DNA of 64,000 nt, taken from Pantoea sp. BAV 3049. GTDB taxonomy: Bacteria > Pseudomonadota > Gammaproteobacteria > Enterobacterales > Enterobacteriaceae. Positions 26,759 to 34,966 of this stretch are shown in pieces (the stretch's first letter is position 1; every line of letters starts with the position of its first letter). The notes beneath the pieces are model-generated. The model saw nothing but the letters and a program-made list of their open reading frames with translations. It ran no database searches and was not told the origin of the DNA. The stretch is taken from the NCBI RefSeq assembly GCF_009765445.1, contig NZ_WHOY01000031.1:2649683-2713682 (forward strand). Direction: 5' to 3'. The position numbers and the translations under genes are program-made.

Positions 26759-27049
26759 CTACCTGTCCGATGGTCTGAGCACGGCCAGCAGTCGGGCCAC
26801 ATTGCCTTTTGAGCGGAATACCGCGGCACAGATGATCAGATTAATCATTACTGCCGCCCAGCTGGTGTGTTCATAATGATCAAAGAAATAGCGGAAAGGG
26901 ACAGAGGCATAAGACAGCACGATCATATAAGCCAGCCATGACGCCCACCACTCATGCCTGGCTCCGGGTTTACGAAACAACATCAGTCGTAAAACGATGG
27001 AGCTACAGACGGCGACATTCACCAGTACCAGAGGATCATTTGTGACCAT
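26759..27049 (-). CDS. Putative phage holin, three-TM type
   Basis: A 96-residue membrane protein with about three hydrophobic segments: VLVNVAVCSSIVLRLML, WASWLAYMIVLSYASVPF and WAAVMINLIICAAVF. Size and pattern match the putative 3TM holins found with a second holin-like gene just upstream. It overlaps that gene by 14 bp, so translation is coupled. Probably a lysis gene of the decayed prophage. Confidence 0.65.
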   Translation of the reverse strand: MVTNDPLVLVNVAVCSSIVLRLMLFRKPGARHEWWASWLAYMIVLSYASVPFRYFFDHYEHTSWAAVMINLIICAAVFRSKGNVARLLAVLRPSDR

Positions 27050-27416
27050 TGAAGCCTCCTTTCCAGCGAGCCAGCCAGGCGACCGGGTCCTGCTGGTTGA
27101 AAAACGTTAAGGTTTTGATAGCCAGAGCGGAGAGCAGCACCGCTCCCAACCCATCCAGCGGCCTCTCGCTGTAACCCAGAACTTCAGCCAGTTTGGCACC
27201 GGCCAGACCGGCGCCAAAAACACCGAAAATCATTGAGACAAGGAAGTAAGACGCCCGCACCCACAGCCGCAGATCGGCGGCACCGGCAACATAAAAAACA
27301 GCGCCAGCAAAAGCGCCAAAAAGTACGCTGAAATTCACTCCGCCCAGATGGCTGGACAGCGCAATTCCGGCTGAAGATGCAGCACTACTGCTAACGGCGA
27401 TAAGATGACCAGACAT
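27036..27416 (-). CDS. Putative phage holin, LydA-like
   Basis: A 126-residue membrane protein: VNFSVLFGAFAGAVFYVAG, ASYFLVSMIFGVFGAGLAG and DGLGAVLLSALAIKTLTFF are its hydrophobic segments, with a charged C-terminus (WLARWKGGFNGHK). This is the layout of LydA-type holins. It is the first gene of a leftward lysis remnant: holin, holin, truncated lysozyme, tailspike remnant. Confidence 0.65.
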   Translation of the reverse strand: MSGHLIAVSSSAASSAGIALSSHLGGVNFSVLFGAFAGAVFYVAGAADLRLWVRASYFLVSMIFGVFGAGLAGAKLAEVLGYSERPLDGLGAVLLSALAIKTLTFFNQQDPVAWLARWKGGFNGHK

Positions 27417-27735
27417 AATGCCTCCTTTTTGCGACAGCCCTTCCCATCAGGATGAGAAATAAAAAAACCCCGGCCGGGGCCGGGGTCGTAACTGCATTGA
27501 CTAAGCTGAAGCAGCTGATGGTAATACTTTAGGTTGGGGAATGCGTACGCGTGAAAAATTTATAAAATTATTTTTGCCGCTGAAATTTATCCCGGGTCAC
27601 TTCCCCGATTCACATCGTGCTGAGCCTGATTCAATGGGGACAGGCCCGCCATTTTGGGCTAGCCTTTAACTGCTTTCTTTTTAAGCAGATTCAGTTTTGT
27701 CCACTGGACCAGGCCCTTAATAAAGGAGTGAAAAT
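27417..27735. other. Intergenic region upstream of holins and chloroperoxidase
   Basis: No gene is seen. It contains one strong GC hairpin (27467-27485) and AT-rich DNA. It separates the leftward phage remnant from the rightward hydrolase. Confidence 0.6.
27467..27485 (-). terminator. Strong GC-rich terminator upstream of holin genes
   Basis: CCCCGGCC/GGCCGGGG hairpin followed, on the minus strand, by seven T. No leftward gene ends here, so it precedes the lysis genes rather than following one. In lambdoid phages an antiterminator-controlled terminator sits in this position. Confidence 0.7.
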
Positions 27736-28566
27736 ATGTCATCGAGCAGCTATCTGAAACTGAAAGATGGAACCCATTTGTTCTATAAAGACTGGGGAGA
27801 AGGACAGCCAGTTGTGTTCAGCCATGGCTGGCCATTGTCCGGCGATGCATTTGAAGATCAGATGTTTTTTCTCGCGTCGAACGGGTACCGCGTCATCGCC
27901 CATGACCGGCGTGGGCATGGCCGCTCTTCTCAACCCTGGCAAGGCAACACCATGGACCAGTACGGCGACGATCTGGCTGAACTGACTGCTGCGTTGGATC
28001 TCAACGAAGCGATCCATGTCGGACATTCAACTGGCGGTGGCGAAGTTGCCCGTTACATTGGCCGTCACGGCACCGCTCGCGTGGCCAAAGCCGTTCTGAT
28101 TGGTGCTGTCCCTCCTGTTATGATCAAGACCGACTGGAACCCGGGTGGACTCCCGCGAACGGTTTTTGACGGTATCCGCGAGGGTGTGCAAAACGATCGC
28201 TCCTCCTTCTTTAAAGAGCTCTCTACGGCATTTTATGGTTTCAACCGCGACACGGCAAAAGTTTCCCAGGGCCTGAAAGACAGCTTCTGGCTGCAGGGGA
28301 TGCAGGGATCAATTAAGTCGCTGTACGACTGCATTCAGGCCTTTTCAGAAACAGATCAGCGTGAGGATTTAAAAAAAATGACGGTTCCCACTCTGGTTAT
28401 CTACGGCGATGACGACCAGATAGTTCCTCCGGCGTCTTCCAGCGAGGCGGCGGTGAAACTGCTGCCTGACCCGACAGTAAAAGTTATTGCTGGCGCTTCT
28501 CATGGGTTGTGCAGTACGCACAAGGATCTTATCAATCAGGAATTGCTTAGCTTTATCAGATCCTGA
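27736..28566 (+). CDS. Alpha/beta hydrolase, non-heme chloroperoxidase-like
   Basis: A 276-residue enzyme of the bacterial chloroperoxidase/esterase family. The triad is visible: Ser in [13 protein letters not shown] (about 97), Asp in [10 protein letters not shown] (about 228) and His in [10 protein letters not shown] (about 257). [16 protein letters not shown] is the oxyanion-hole region. These cofactor-free enzymes hydrolyse esters and can make peracids, giving weak haloperoxidase activity. GGAG precedes the ATG. It is a single-gene unit after the phage remnant. Confidence 0.85.
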   Translation: MSSSSYLKLKDGTHLFYKDWGEGQPVVFSHGWPLSGDAFEDQMFFLASNGYRVIAHDRRGHGRSSQPWQGNTMDQYGDDLAELTAALDLNEAIHVGHSTGGGEVARYIGRHGTARVAKAVLIGAVPPVMIKTDWNPGGLPRTVFDGIREGVQNDRSSFFKELSTAFYGFNRDTAKVSQGLKDSFWLQGMQGSIKSLYDCIQAFSETDQREDLKKMTVPTLVIYGDDDQIVPPASSSEAAVKLLPDPTVKVIAGASHGLCSTHKDLINQELLSFIRS

Positions 28567-28743
28567 TGGGCAGACAGAAACGGGAGCATACGCTCCCGTT
28601 TCTGTAATTCAGGATGAGTTCGTCCCACCACATTTCCTCCTGAGGTTTACCCCATCACACTTTTCAATCAATAATATCCCATTGAATGAAAGTGCTTTCC
28701 CATTGATACTATCGGGCCAAGGGGTTCCTGCTGAGGATAAGCA

Positions 28744-28890
28744 ATGCGTCGTAAACTGATCTGGTCGCTGGTTATGCTAATTGTTTTAGGGCTCCTGTTT
28801 GTGGCAATAACGTCAGTTCCGTTAAGGCTTAGGATTGAAAATTTACTCTACGAACTCGCCCAGTTAATCCTGCAACGCCGGGCACCTTAG
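28744..28890 (+). CDS. Small single-pass membrane protein
   Basis: A 48-residue frame: MRRKLIWSLVMLIVLGLLFVA forms a signal-anchor, then ITSVPLRLRIENLLYE and a basic end (QLILQRRAP). TGAGGAT lies about 8 nt before the ATG. It ends 9 bp from the end of the convergent guanine deaminase gene. No family recognised. Confidence 0.45.
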   Translation: MRRKLIWSLVMLIVLGLLFVAITSVPLRLRIENLLYELAQLILQRRAP

Positions 28891-28898
28891 CGCCTGAG

Positions 28899-30263
28899 CT
28901 ACTTAGCTTTGTTTCCCATTATATATGTATGTTCAACTGTACGGTCATCCCCCATTATTTCTATCGGAAAGATAACATCAGCAGTATTTTTACTGTTCGC
29001 CGTTCTCATTTTCAGCAATTCTGTTGACGCCGGATTCAGCACCACAAAATCAGCTTCTTTCCCGTTTTCAAAACTGCCAATATATTTATCCAGCGAAAGC
29101 GCTTTGGCTCCCCCGAGCGTGGCGAGATATAAATTTTCCATTGGTGATAATGGCGTGACTTCCTGCGGGTTCTCGCTATACGCTTTTCTTAATTGCGTAA
29201 CTTTATAAGCCTCATCCATTACCTGAAGCAACGAAAAAGTTGTCCCTGCACCAATATCGGTTCCCAGACCAACATTGATATGATATTTCCGGGCTTTATC
29301 TAAATTAAATAAGCCGCTGCCTAAAAAAAGATTAGAGGTCGGGCAGAATGAAAAATTGGCCTGCTTCGCTTCTGCCACCGCATAATCCTGGTCATCAAGA
29401 TGAATAGCATGAGCAAAAATTGATTTGGCAGTGACCAGCCCATAGTGGTCATAAACGTCGAGATAACTGCGGCTCCACGGAAACAGCTTTTTCACCCAGG
29501 CGACTTCCTGATTGTTTTCCGCCAGATGGGTATGCAGATATACATCCGGAAACTCCTTCAGCAATTTACCGGCTATGGCCAGCTCCGCGTCAGTTGAGGT
29601 GGGTGCAAAGCGTGGCGTAACCGCATAGTCCAGACGCCCCTTATGCTGCCACTTCAGGATCAGTGCCTTGCTCTGGCTGTAGGCGGTCTCCGGGGTGTCC
29701 AGCAAAGGTGCCGGAGCATTGCGATCCATCAGTACTTTTCCTGAAATTACCCGCATATTTTTCTGCAGCGCAGACTGGAAAAGTGCATCAACCGAGACAG
29801 GATTACTGGTGGCAAAAACCAGTGCGGTAGTGGTACCGTTATCAATCAGTTGTTTCAGAAATGTGTCGGAAACATGCGAATCATATTGCTTATCGCTGAA
29901 TTTTTCTTCCGTGGGAAAAGTGTAGTCATTTAGACAGCCGATTAACTGTTCGCCATAAGAACCTGTCATGCTGATTTGCGGGTAGTGAACATGTGTATCA
30001 ATAAAACCTGGCGTGATTATCCGGCCGCGATAATCAACGATCTCTTTAACATCGTATTTTGTTTTCAGCGTCTCATAATCACCTGCCGCAACAACCTTCC
30101 CCATATCGATAATTAACAATCCATCCTGATAGTTATGTACTGCTTCAGGATGCGACGCTGGATCCGCCGTAAAATACAAGACATCTCCCCTGTACCCAAC
30201 CTTTTCCGCATGAGCAGCCAGAGAAATCAACATAACCGCGATACTACAGACAAACTTCTTCAT
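28899..30263 (-). CDS. Guanine deaminase with signal peptide
   Basis: A 454-residue amidohydrolase closest to guanine deaminase (GuaD), which converts guanine to xanthine and ammonia. Metal and catalytic motifs are intact: PGFIDTHVHYPQ (about 88-99), YLHTHLAENNQEVAW (about 240), FAHAIHLDDQD (about 280) and VGLGTDIGAGT (about 330). Unlike normal cytosolic GuaD, it begins with a clear Sec signal peptide (MKKFVCSIAVMLISLAAHA, cleaved before EKV). A periplasmic location is inferred. Base composition is lower in GC than the flanking backbone genes, suggesting acquisition. No purine transporter or xanthine dehydrogenase genes are adjacent. Confidence 0.8.
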   Translation of the reverse strand: MKKFVCSIAVMLISLAAHAEKVGYRGDVLYFTADPASHPEAVHNYQDGLLIIDMGKVVAAGDYETLKTKYDVKEIVDYRGRIITPGFIDTHVHYPQISMTGSYGEQLIGCLNDYTFPTEEKFSDKQYDSHVSDTFLKQLIDNGTTTALVFATSNPVSVDALFQSALQKNMRVISGKVLMDRNAPAPLLDTPETAYSQSKALILKWQHKGRLDYAVTPRFAPTSTDAELAIAGKLLKEFPDVYLHTHLAENNQEVAWVKKLFPWSRSYLDVYDHYGLVTAKSIFAHAIHLDDQDYAVAEAKQANFSFCPTSNLFLGSGLFNLDKARKYHINVGLGTDIGAGTTFSLLQVMDEAYKVTQLRKAYSENPQEVTPLSPMENLYLATLGGAKALSLDKYIGSFENGKEADFVVLNPASTELLKMRTANSKNTADVIFPIEIMGDDRTVEHTYIMGNKAK

Positions 30264-30566
30264 TCCATTATCCTTAATTGCCTGAACTCCGTTTTCTTAC
30301 GTGGCTATATTAATTAATCGGCATTAAAAATACCCCCCAGGATTGTAATGGTTTGTATCATGATATTTTACTGGAGCCTTACAGGCGGCATATCAATGTC
30401 TATTCCAGTTATCACGACAAAACAGAAGCCATTGTGTAAATACAGTGATGCTGTAATACCAGAATGGAATATCTGTCCGATGGTGTCTCTGGAGAGAATT
30501 ACTGCACGGATAGCGGATTACAGGCGCAGGTTCTTTCTGTTTAGAAATGCCTGCGCCGGTCGAGGC
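30264..30566. other. Intergenic region upstream of guanine deaminase
   Basis: AT-rich spacer. It contains the guanine deaminase promoter region and an AT palindrome fragment (ATTAATTAAT at 30309-30318). A short plus-strand frame at 30348 has no ribosome binding site and no recognisable product. Confidence 0.5.
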
Positions 30567-31442
30567 TCAGGGGCTAACTGTTGAAATACCGTTCAGCTTA
30601 GCGACGATCTCCGCCGACAGATCAAGCTCACCTGCCGCCAGGTTTTCCTGCAGATGCTTCACGGAAGAGGTTCCCGGGATCAACAGGATATTTGGCGAAC
30701 GCTGCAGCAACCATGCGAGAGCCACCTGCATTGGGGTAGCTTCAAGTTCAGTGGCAACCTCAGACAGTGTTGATGATTGTAGTGGTGAAAACCCACCCAG
30801 CGGGAAAAACGGCACATAGGCAATACCATCACGTGCCAGTTCATCAATAAGCCGATCGTCGTTACGATGAGCAACATTGTACATATTCTGCACGCAAACG
30901 ATCTCCGTCAGCTGCCGTGCTTCCTCAACCTGGGCGTGCGTGACGTTGCTCAGACCAATATGGCGAACCAGCCCCTGCTGCTGCAGCGCGATTAATGCTG
31001 TCAGCTGTTCCTCAATCGATCCTTCAGCCGGGCCGGAACGGTCAAACATGATCCGCAAATTGACCACGTCCAGTACCTCAACGTCCAGGTTGCGCAGGTT
31101 GTCATGAACCGCCTGGGTTAGCGCGTCAGGGGATGAGGCGGGCAACCAGTCTCCCGTTTCTGAGCGTCTGGCCCCGATTTTGGTCACCAGAGTGAGATCG
31201 TCAGGGTATGGCGAAAGCGCTTCGCGGATAATCTGGTTGGTGACGTGGGGACCATAGAAGTCGCTGGTATCAATATGATTAACACCCGCCGCAATGGCAG
31301 CCCGCAGAACGGCGACTGCCGCATCCCGATCCTTTGGCGGTCCAAAAACGCCCGGGCCTGCAAGTTGCATTGCGCCGTAACCCAGCCGTCTTACGCTGCG
31401 GCTGCCAAGAGTGAACGTACTGGTGTGATGAATGCTGGTCAT
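30567..31442 (-). CDS. pdxI: Pyridoxal reductase (AKR family)
   Basis: A 291-residue aldo/keto reductase very similar to E. coli PdxI (YdbC), which reduces pyridoxal to pyridoxine with NADPH. Shared segments: RLGYGAMQLAGPGVFGPP, VNHIDTSDFYGPHVTNQ (tetrad Asp and Tyr), LVTKIGARR (Lys), GLVRHIGLSNVTHAQV, PFFPLGGFSPLQSS and LLIPGTSSVKHLQENLAAG. The tetrad His position is replaced in VVNLRIMF, as in the E. coli protein (VVNLRVM). It is a single-gene unit. Confidence 0.9.
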   Translation of the reverse strand: MTSIHHTSTFTLGSRSVRRLGYGAMQLAGPGVFGPPKDRDAAVAVLRAAIAAGVNHIDTSDFYGPHVTNQIIREALSPYPDDLTLVTKIGARRSETGDWLPASSPDALTQAVHDNLRNLDVEVLDVVNLRIMFDRSGPAEGSIEEQLTALIALQQQGLVRHIGLSNVTHAQVEEARQLTEIVCVQNMYNVAHRNDDRLIDELARDGIAYVPFFPLGGFSPLQSSTLSEVATELEATPMQVALAWLLQRSPNILLIPGTSSVKHLQENLAAGELDLSAEIVAKLNGISTVSP

Positions 31443-31951
31443 AGCTTTCCTCTTTAGGGGTGCTGGTGGCTGATTTGCCCCATTCAGTATGTGAAGAATC
31501 CTTCAGTTTTTGAATTCGCATTCTGGCTGGGGGGAATTTCCACCAGAGAAACCGCGCCATACGGCGCTCAGGCAAAAATATCGGCTCACCTGAACCGGCT
31601 AATGCTCTTCCCACTTTCAGGTTTGCAGATGACGTTCCTGCCTTAACAACAGAATGGTTAAAGGCGTAAAGACGGTAACCTCCACGCCTTAGTTATGTTT
31701 CAACCCAAAACGGTAATATTGCCCCTTGATACGACATGTCACCAACACTTATAATGATTGTAACTCAATTCACATTTTATTTATTCGTATCACTTAAAAG
31801 AAATTTTTATTCCCTGCCCTTAAATTTACTTAATTCATTGTTTAACCATAAAAAATGACGATAATTTCTCCAGCTTTTTTTGACAGCGTATATCTGAATT
31901 GATAATCATTTTCATGAGCCATGGGGGCTCACTATAAACGGATTATTGGAT

Positions 31952-32113
31952 ATGAGAAATCTCTCGAAAAATAAAGATGAAGACGTTTCTGGCGCCCTCT
32001 GTGAAGGTATAACCACGGCCTGTCGCTGGCATGACCCCAGCGGTATTCGTCGGACCAGCGGCGGTCATTGCATGAGCCATCAATGCTGGAGTTCAATGCG
32101 TGATTTACCCTAA
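31952..32113 (+). CDS. Possible small Cys-containing ORF
   Basis: A 53-codon frame, MRNLSKNKDEDVSGALCEG onward, with four cysteines and three histidines (TACRWHDPS, GGHCMSHQCW). No good ribosome binding site is seen. It could encode a small metal-binding or modified peptide, or be a relic. Unrecognised. Confidence 0.2.
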   Translation: MRNLSKNKDEDVSGALCEGITTACRWHDPSGIRRTSGGHCMSHQCWSSMRDLP

Positions 32114-32367
32114 CAAATGAAAGCAGGTAATACATTCAGCCCCCTCTTTATTCAGGTCACTATACGTGGCCTGATTCAACTGATTGCGTTAGCGTCTGCT
32201 TTGCGACTTAATGCAGGAACAATTTTTTCAACCCGCCTGCACAAAAAGAGGCCGTTTCTGGTGTTTGCGCGAAGATGCGGAATTGATAGAGCCCCTTCTA
32301 CCCATCTGGTTTTCATTCGGGTTGTCGTCCGAACAATAGCCCGTTAAACAAAGGATTCTAAACAACA

Positions 32368-32404
32368 AAAAGCCCGCATAATTCTAACATTATTGCGGGC
32401 TTTA
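32368..32404. terminator. Terminator of the original icd 3' end
   Basis: Stem AAAGCCCGCA / TGCGGGCTTT around a 15-nt AT-rich loop. It lies just past the displaced icd fragment and is probably the native icd terminator left behind by the insertion. Confidence 0.75.
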
Positions 32405-32420
32405 TTTTAAAGCAAAGAAA

Positions 32421-32584
32421 TTACATATGCTTGATCATTGCATCGCCAGACTCGGAAGATTTCAGCAGATTAGCGCCATCCATCAGACGTTTGAAGTCAT
32501 AGGTCACGGTTTTGGCAGCAATCGCGCCTTCCATGCCTTTAACAATCAGGTCTGCGGCTTCGAACCAATCCATGTGACGCAGCA
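32421..32584 (-). pseudogene. Displaced icd 3' fragment (outer attachment-site repeat)
   Basis: This 164-bp stretch matches the last 164 bp of the functional icd (35082-35245) with about 9 mismatches. On the minus strand it reads [19 protein letters not shown], then on to DAMIKHM and a TAA stop. Identity ends abruptly at 32584. It is the host icd end displaced when an element integrated into icd; the element supplied a replacement 3' end. It now carries substitutions at positions conserved in Icd (for example Lys and Ser), fitting loss of selection. Confidence 0.9.
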
Positions 32585-32863
32585 GCACCTGCGTAATCAA
32601 GTATTACTGCATTGATTTTATTGAAATTTATACTGGAAAAACTCTTTAACATCTGCACTTTAATGCAAGATAAAACCTCTACAATAACAAACAGATGCCT
32701 TTAATTTTGGGGAATGATTTTTTTGTAATTTTGTACCCTAACTTTACATCCCTCACCGAAAACCACATAGTAACGGTGGTTAACAGGCGGCCAGATAGCT
32801 TTCCTTATTCTGCACCGCAATGGCGACCGGTTGGTCATCTTACATACAGCACAAGGACGAGTT

Positions 32864-33673
32864 ATGGATAACTACTTAGCAAAGGACCGCTTTTCTGATT
32901 ATTTTCTCACTATGGCTAACCTGGAAGCCCGTCAGCTTTCAGCGACTGCACGCACTGTTTCATCTATGCACCTGACGGATTTGATAACTCGCATGCGTTT
33001 TATGGATGAGGTACAAAGATTTATATCCTCTCAGATACAAACTATACGGTCCGCAAAGAACGATGCTGTTTGTCAGGAATGTCTGAACAATCTTAGACAA
33101 GAGCGACACTTTCTTGGTGTCCAAAACGAGATGTTAAGCACCGGCCGTGCCGCAGTTAGTGCATCAGTTAAGTTTTATCACGACAATGAAAAAATTATTG
33201 GATATGTGATCGATGGGATTGGAGTTATTTTAGGTGGGCTTCAGATAGTAGCTGGCGCGGGCGTTATGGCTGCATCATTAGCCACGGGGAATGTAATTGG
33301 TACTGTTGTCGGCGTCCATCTTATTTTGAATGGTACAAGCACATTAGTAGAAAAAATCTCAAAATTAGAAGGAAATAAGGATGCCGTTGGGTTTATGAAA
33401 AACGCATATATGGATTCGGCTGAATTTTTTGGTTTCGACCGTAAACTAGGAATGCTCGCTTACCAGGGCGTCGACCTGGGGACTTCATATTATGGCATAC
33501 TAAAATTATCATTGAAGCCTAAAGCCTGGAGATTATTTCACTATATACCCTCAGATTACTTCCGGAAAATATCTTCAATGAGTAGGCCAGCACTTGCTAT
33601 CAAAGGAGTGTCTGCTGCTGGAAAAATAGGCCAGATGGGCTTGACATACAAAGATATAAAGCAAGAAAAATAA
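32864..33673 (+). CDS. DUF4225 protein, candidate pore-forming toxin
   Basis: A 269-residue protein, start set by AAGGACG before the ATG. Residues 1-110 are helical and charged, with one C-x2-C (VCQECLNN, about 70). Residues 111-160 form a long Gly/Ala/Ile-rich hydrophobic stretch (IIGYVIDGIGVILGGLQIV, then GAGVMAASLATGNVIGTVVG) that could insert as a helical hairpin, followed by a basic C-terminus. It resembles DUF4225, a family of unknown function. No signal peptide. Low GC indicates foreign origin. A convergent small membrane-protein gene follows after 12 bp. Toxin function is an inference from layout and the hydrophobic hairpin. Confidence 0.65.
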   Translation: MDNYLAKDRFSDYFLTMANLEARQLSATARTVSSMHLTDLITRMRFMDEVQRFISSQIQTIRSAKNDAVCQECLNNLRQERHFLGVQNEMLSTGRAAVSASVKFYHDNEKIIGYVIDGIGVILGGLQIVAGAGVMAASLATGNVIGTVVGVHLILNGTSTLVEKISKLEGNKDAVGFMKNAYMDSAEFFGFDRKLGMLAYQGVDLGTSYYGILKLSLKPKAWRLFHYIPSDYFRKISSMSRPALAIKGVSAAGKIGQMGLTYKDIKQEK

Positions 33674-33675
33674 AC

Positions 33676-33697
33676 GAAGGGGGTATTACCCCCTTTT
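33676..33697. terminator. Bidirectional terminator between the DUF4225 gene and its partner
   Basis: GAAGGGGGTATTACCCCCTTTT hairpin. The stop codon of the convergent membrane-protein gene lies in the loop (33686-33688). Confidence 0.8.
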
Positions 33698-34009
33698 AGA
33701 AAGAAATCGATATGCTTTCCAGGCAAGCACTAACGGAACTATCTGATATACACAATAAAAACCAAAAACGAATGCTATCAAATATGCAGTAAGCGAACCA
33801 CTGATATCAAATGTAATTTTACAAGCCAATGGCATTAAAATTATTATTAACATAAGGCAACCAGCATAAAATCGCCTCTTTAAATCGACCAGTAAGGTTG
33901 ATAAAGTCTCCCGACCTTCGCTTCTGTTTATTATTTTTTGCAGATCTTTTATGTTCTTATCATTGAAGCCGTTTTTTAGCAACGCTGATTCCAACTCAAT
34001 ATCACTCAT
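33686..34009 (-). CDS. Small inner-membrane protein, candidate immunity protein
   Basis: A 107-residue protein: a charged N-terminal helical part (about 1-45, NGFNDKNIKDLQKIINRSEG), then hydrophobic segments AGCLMLIIILMPLACKITF and GSLTAYLIAFVFGFYCVYQIV, and a short basic tail. AAGGGAAG precedes the ATG. It is AT-rich like the DUF4225 gene and convergent with it, sharing a terminator. Genes for immunity to pore-forming colicins have the same convergent arrangement. No family recognised. Confidence 0.55.
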   Translation of the reverse strand: MSDIELESALLKNGFNDKNIKDLQKIINRSEGRETLSTLLVDLKRRFYAGCLMLIIILMPLACKITFDISGSLTAYLIAFVFGFYCVYQIVPLVLAWKAYRFLSKRG

Positions 34010-34092
34010 GATCTTCCCTTATGTCACATCATCCGTTACCATTTATAATAACGTGATCTATACAAAGGGCAACCAAAAACCCGGCGTATAAG

Positions 34093-34359
34093 TCACGGCC
34101 GCTCATTATATAGCTGCGTGATTGTGTGGGTCACAACGCCAAATAGTATCACCTCTTCCAGTGCTGGTCCCTCAATCGATTCTTCATCGAACGTGATTAG
34201 CGCACTACCCATCAATTTACCAACCGCGCACGCCCCGTTAAGTTCAAAAACAAACGGCTGACCAGCCTGAGGCATAATGGCGCGGTCAATGACATACAGT
34301 GCTCCTTCAAACTCGTAAAGCTGGGTGCTGGGCCTAACCTCCCGGCTATAACCCGGCAC
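34093..34359 (-). pseudogene. UmuD/HumD-like S24 peptidase fragment
   Basis: An 88-codon frame from a GTG. It contains LYVIDRAIMPQAGQPFVFE, then CAVGKLMGS, whose Lys aligns with the catalytic lysine of UmuD-type S24 peptidases, and FGVVTHTITQL typical of the C-terminus. The region holding the nucleophile Ser is missing, so it cannot be an active self-cleaving protein. Such genes commonly sit beside the integrase in enterobacterial prophages. Confidence 0.6.
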
Positions 34360-34385
34360 AGGCTACCCGCCAGCCGCGGAACCGG

Positions 34386-34948
34386 GTTATACGCGAACGC
34401 CTTTCTCTCGATGAGTGGAAAGAAATCTACTCTGCCGCTGAGCAGCATCCCTCTTATCTCCAGTGCGCCATGATGCTGCCATCGTGACCGGACAACGGAT
34501 CGGCGACATCTCCCGAATGAAATTCAGCGATATCTGGGATGACATGCTCCACGTTGAGCAGGAGAAAACCGGCGCTAAAGTGGCATTCCCGCTGTCACTC
34601 CGTTGTGAAGCGCTGGACATCTCTCTGCGTGAAGTTGTGGCTAAGTGTCGGGATGCTGTTGTCAGTAAGTATTTGGTGCATTTCCGGCACAGCACATCAC
34701 AGGCAACCAGAGGTGGACAGGTTTCCACCAGCGCCATTACCACGACATTCAAAAAGGCCAGGGACAGAACCGGAATGTCATGGCCTGAGGGAAAGGCGCC
34801 GACATTTCATGAACAGCGCTCTTTATCAGAACGACTTTATAATTCTCAGGGAATTGATACGCAGAAACTACTCGGCCATAAATCGCTCAGACAGACAGAA
34901 AAATATCATGATGATCGGGGAAAAAACTGGACGGTGATTGCCGTTTAA
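34386..34948 (+). pseudogene. Tyrosine integrase, truncated and frameshifted
   Basis: The C-terminal catalytic domain of a phage 21/e14-like integrase. An upstream frame (RERLSLDEWKEIYSAAEQ to QCAMMLPS) is out of phase with the main part (AIVTGQRIGDISRMKFSDI onward); one base is missing near 34478. Visible catalytic residues: Arg in TGQRIGD, the His-x-x-Arg in FHEQRSLSER, His in LLGHKS and Tyr in TEKYHDDRGK. The N-terminal arm-binding and core domains are absent. The element cannot excise by itself. Confidence 0.8.
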
Positions 34949-34966
34949 ATCGCTTATTTCATAACC

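Larger units (their letters stand above)
31443..32420. other. Long AT-rich intergenic region between pdxI and the icd fragment
   Basis: Nearly 1 kb with no convincing large gene. It holds a possible 53-codon frame (31952-32113) and the terminator at 32368-32404. Two longer open frames have implausible composition and no ribosome binding sites. It probably contains relics of displaced host sequence. Confidence 0.55.

Noticed and set aside
30309-30320. ATTAATTAATCG upstream of guanine deaminase, similar to half of the 20-bp palindrome at 9820
   Set aside because: Only one half matches; simple AT sequence of this length is expected by chance in such DNA.
32117-32347. 76-codon frame on the plus strand before the icd fragment
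   Set aside because: No ribosome binding site, composition like translated non-coding DNA, no neighbour or motif supporting it.
32585-32863. LexA box before the DUF4225 gene, as in colicin operons
   Set aside because: No CTG-N10-CAG match was found upstream of 32864.
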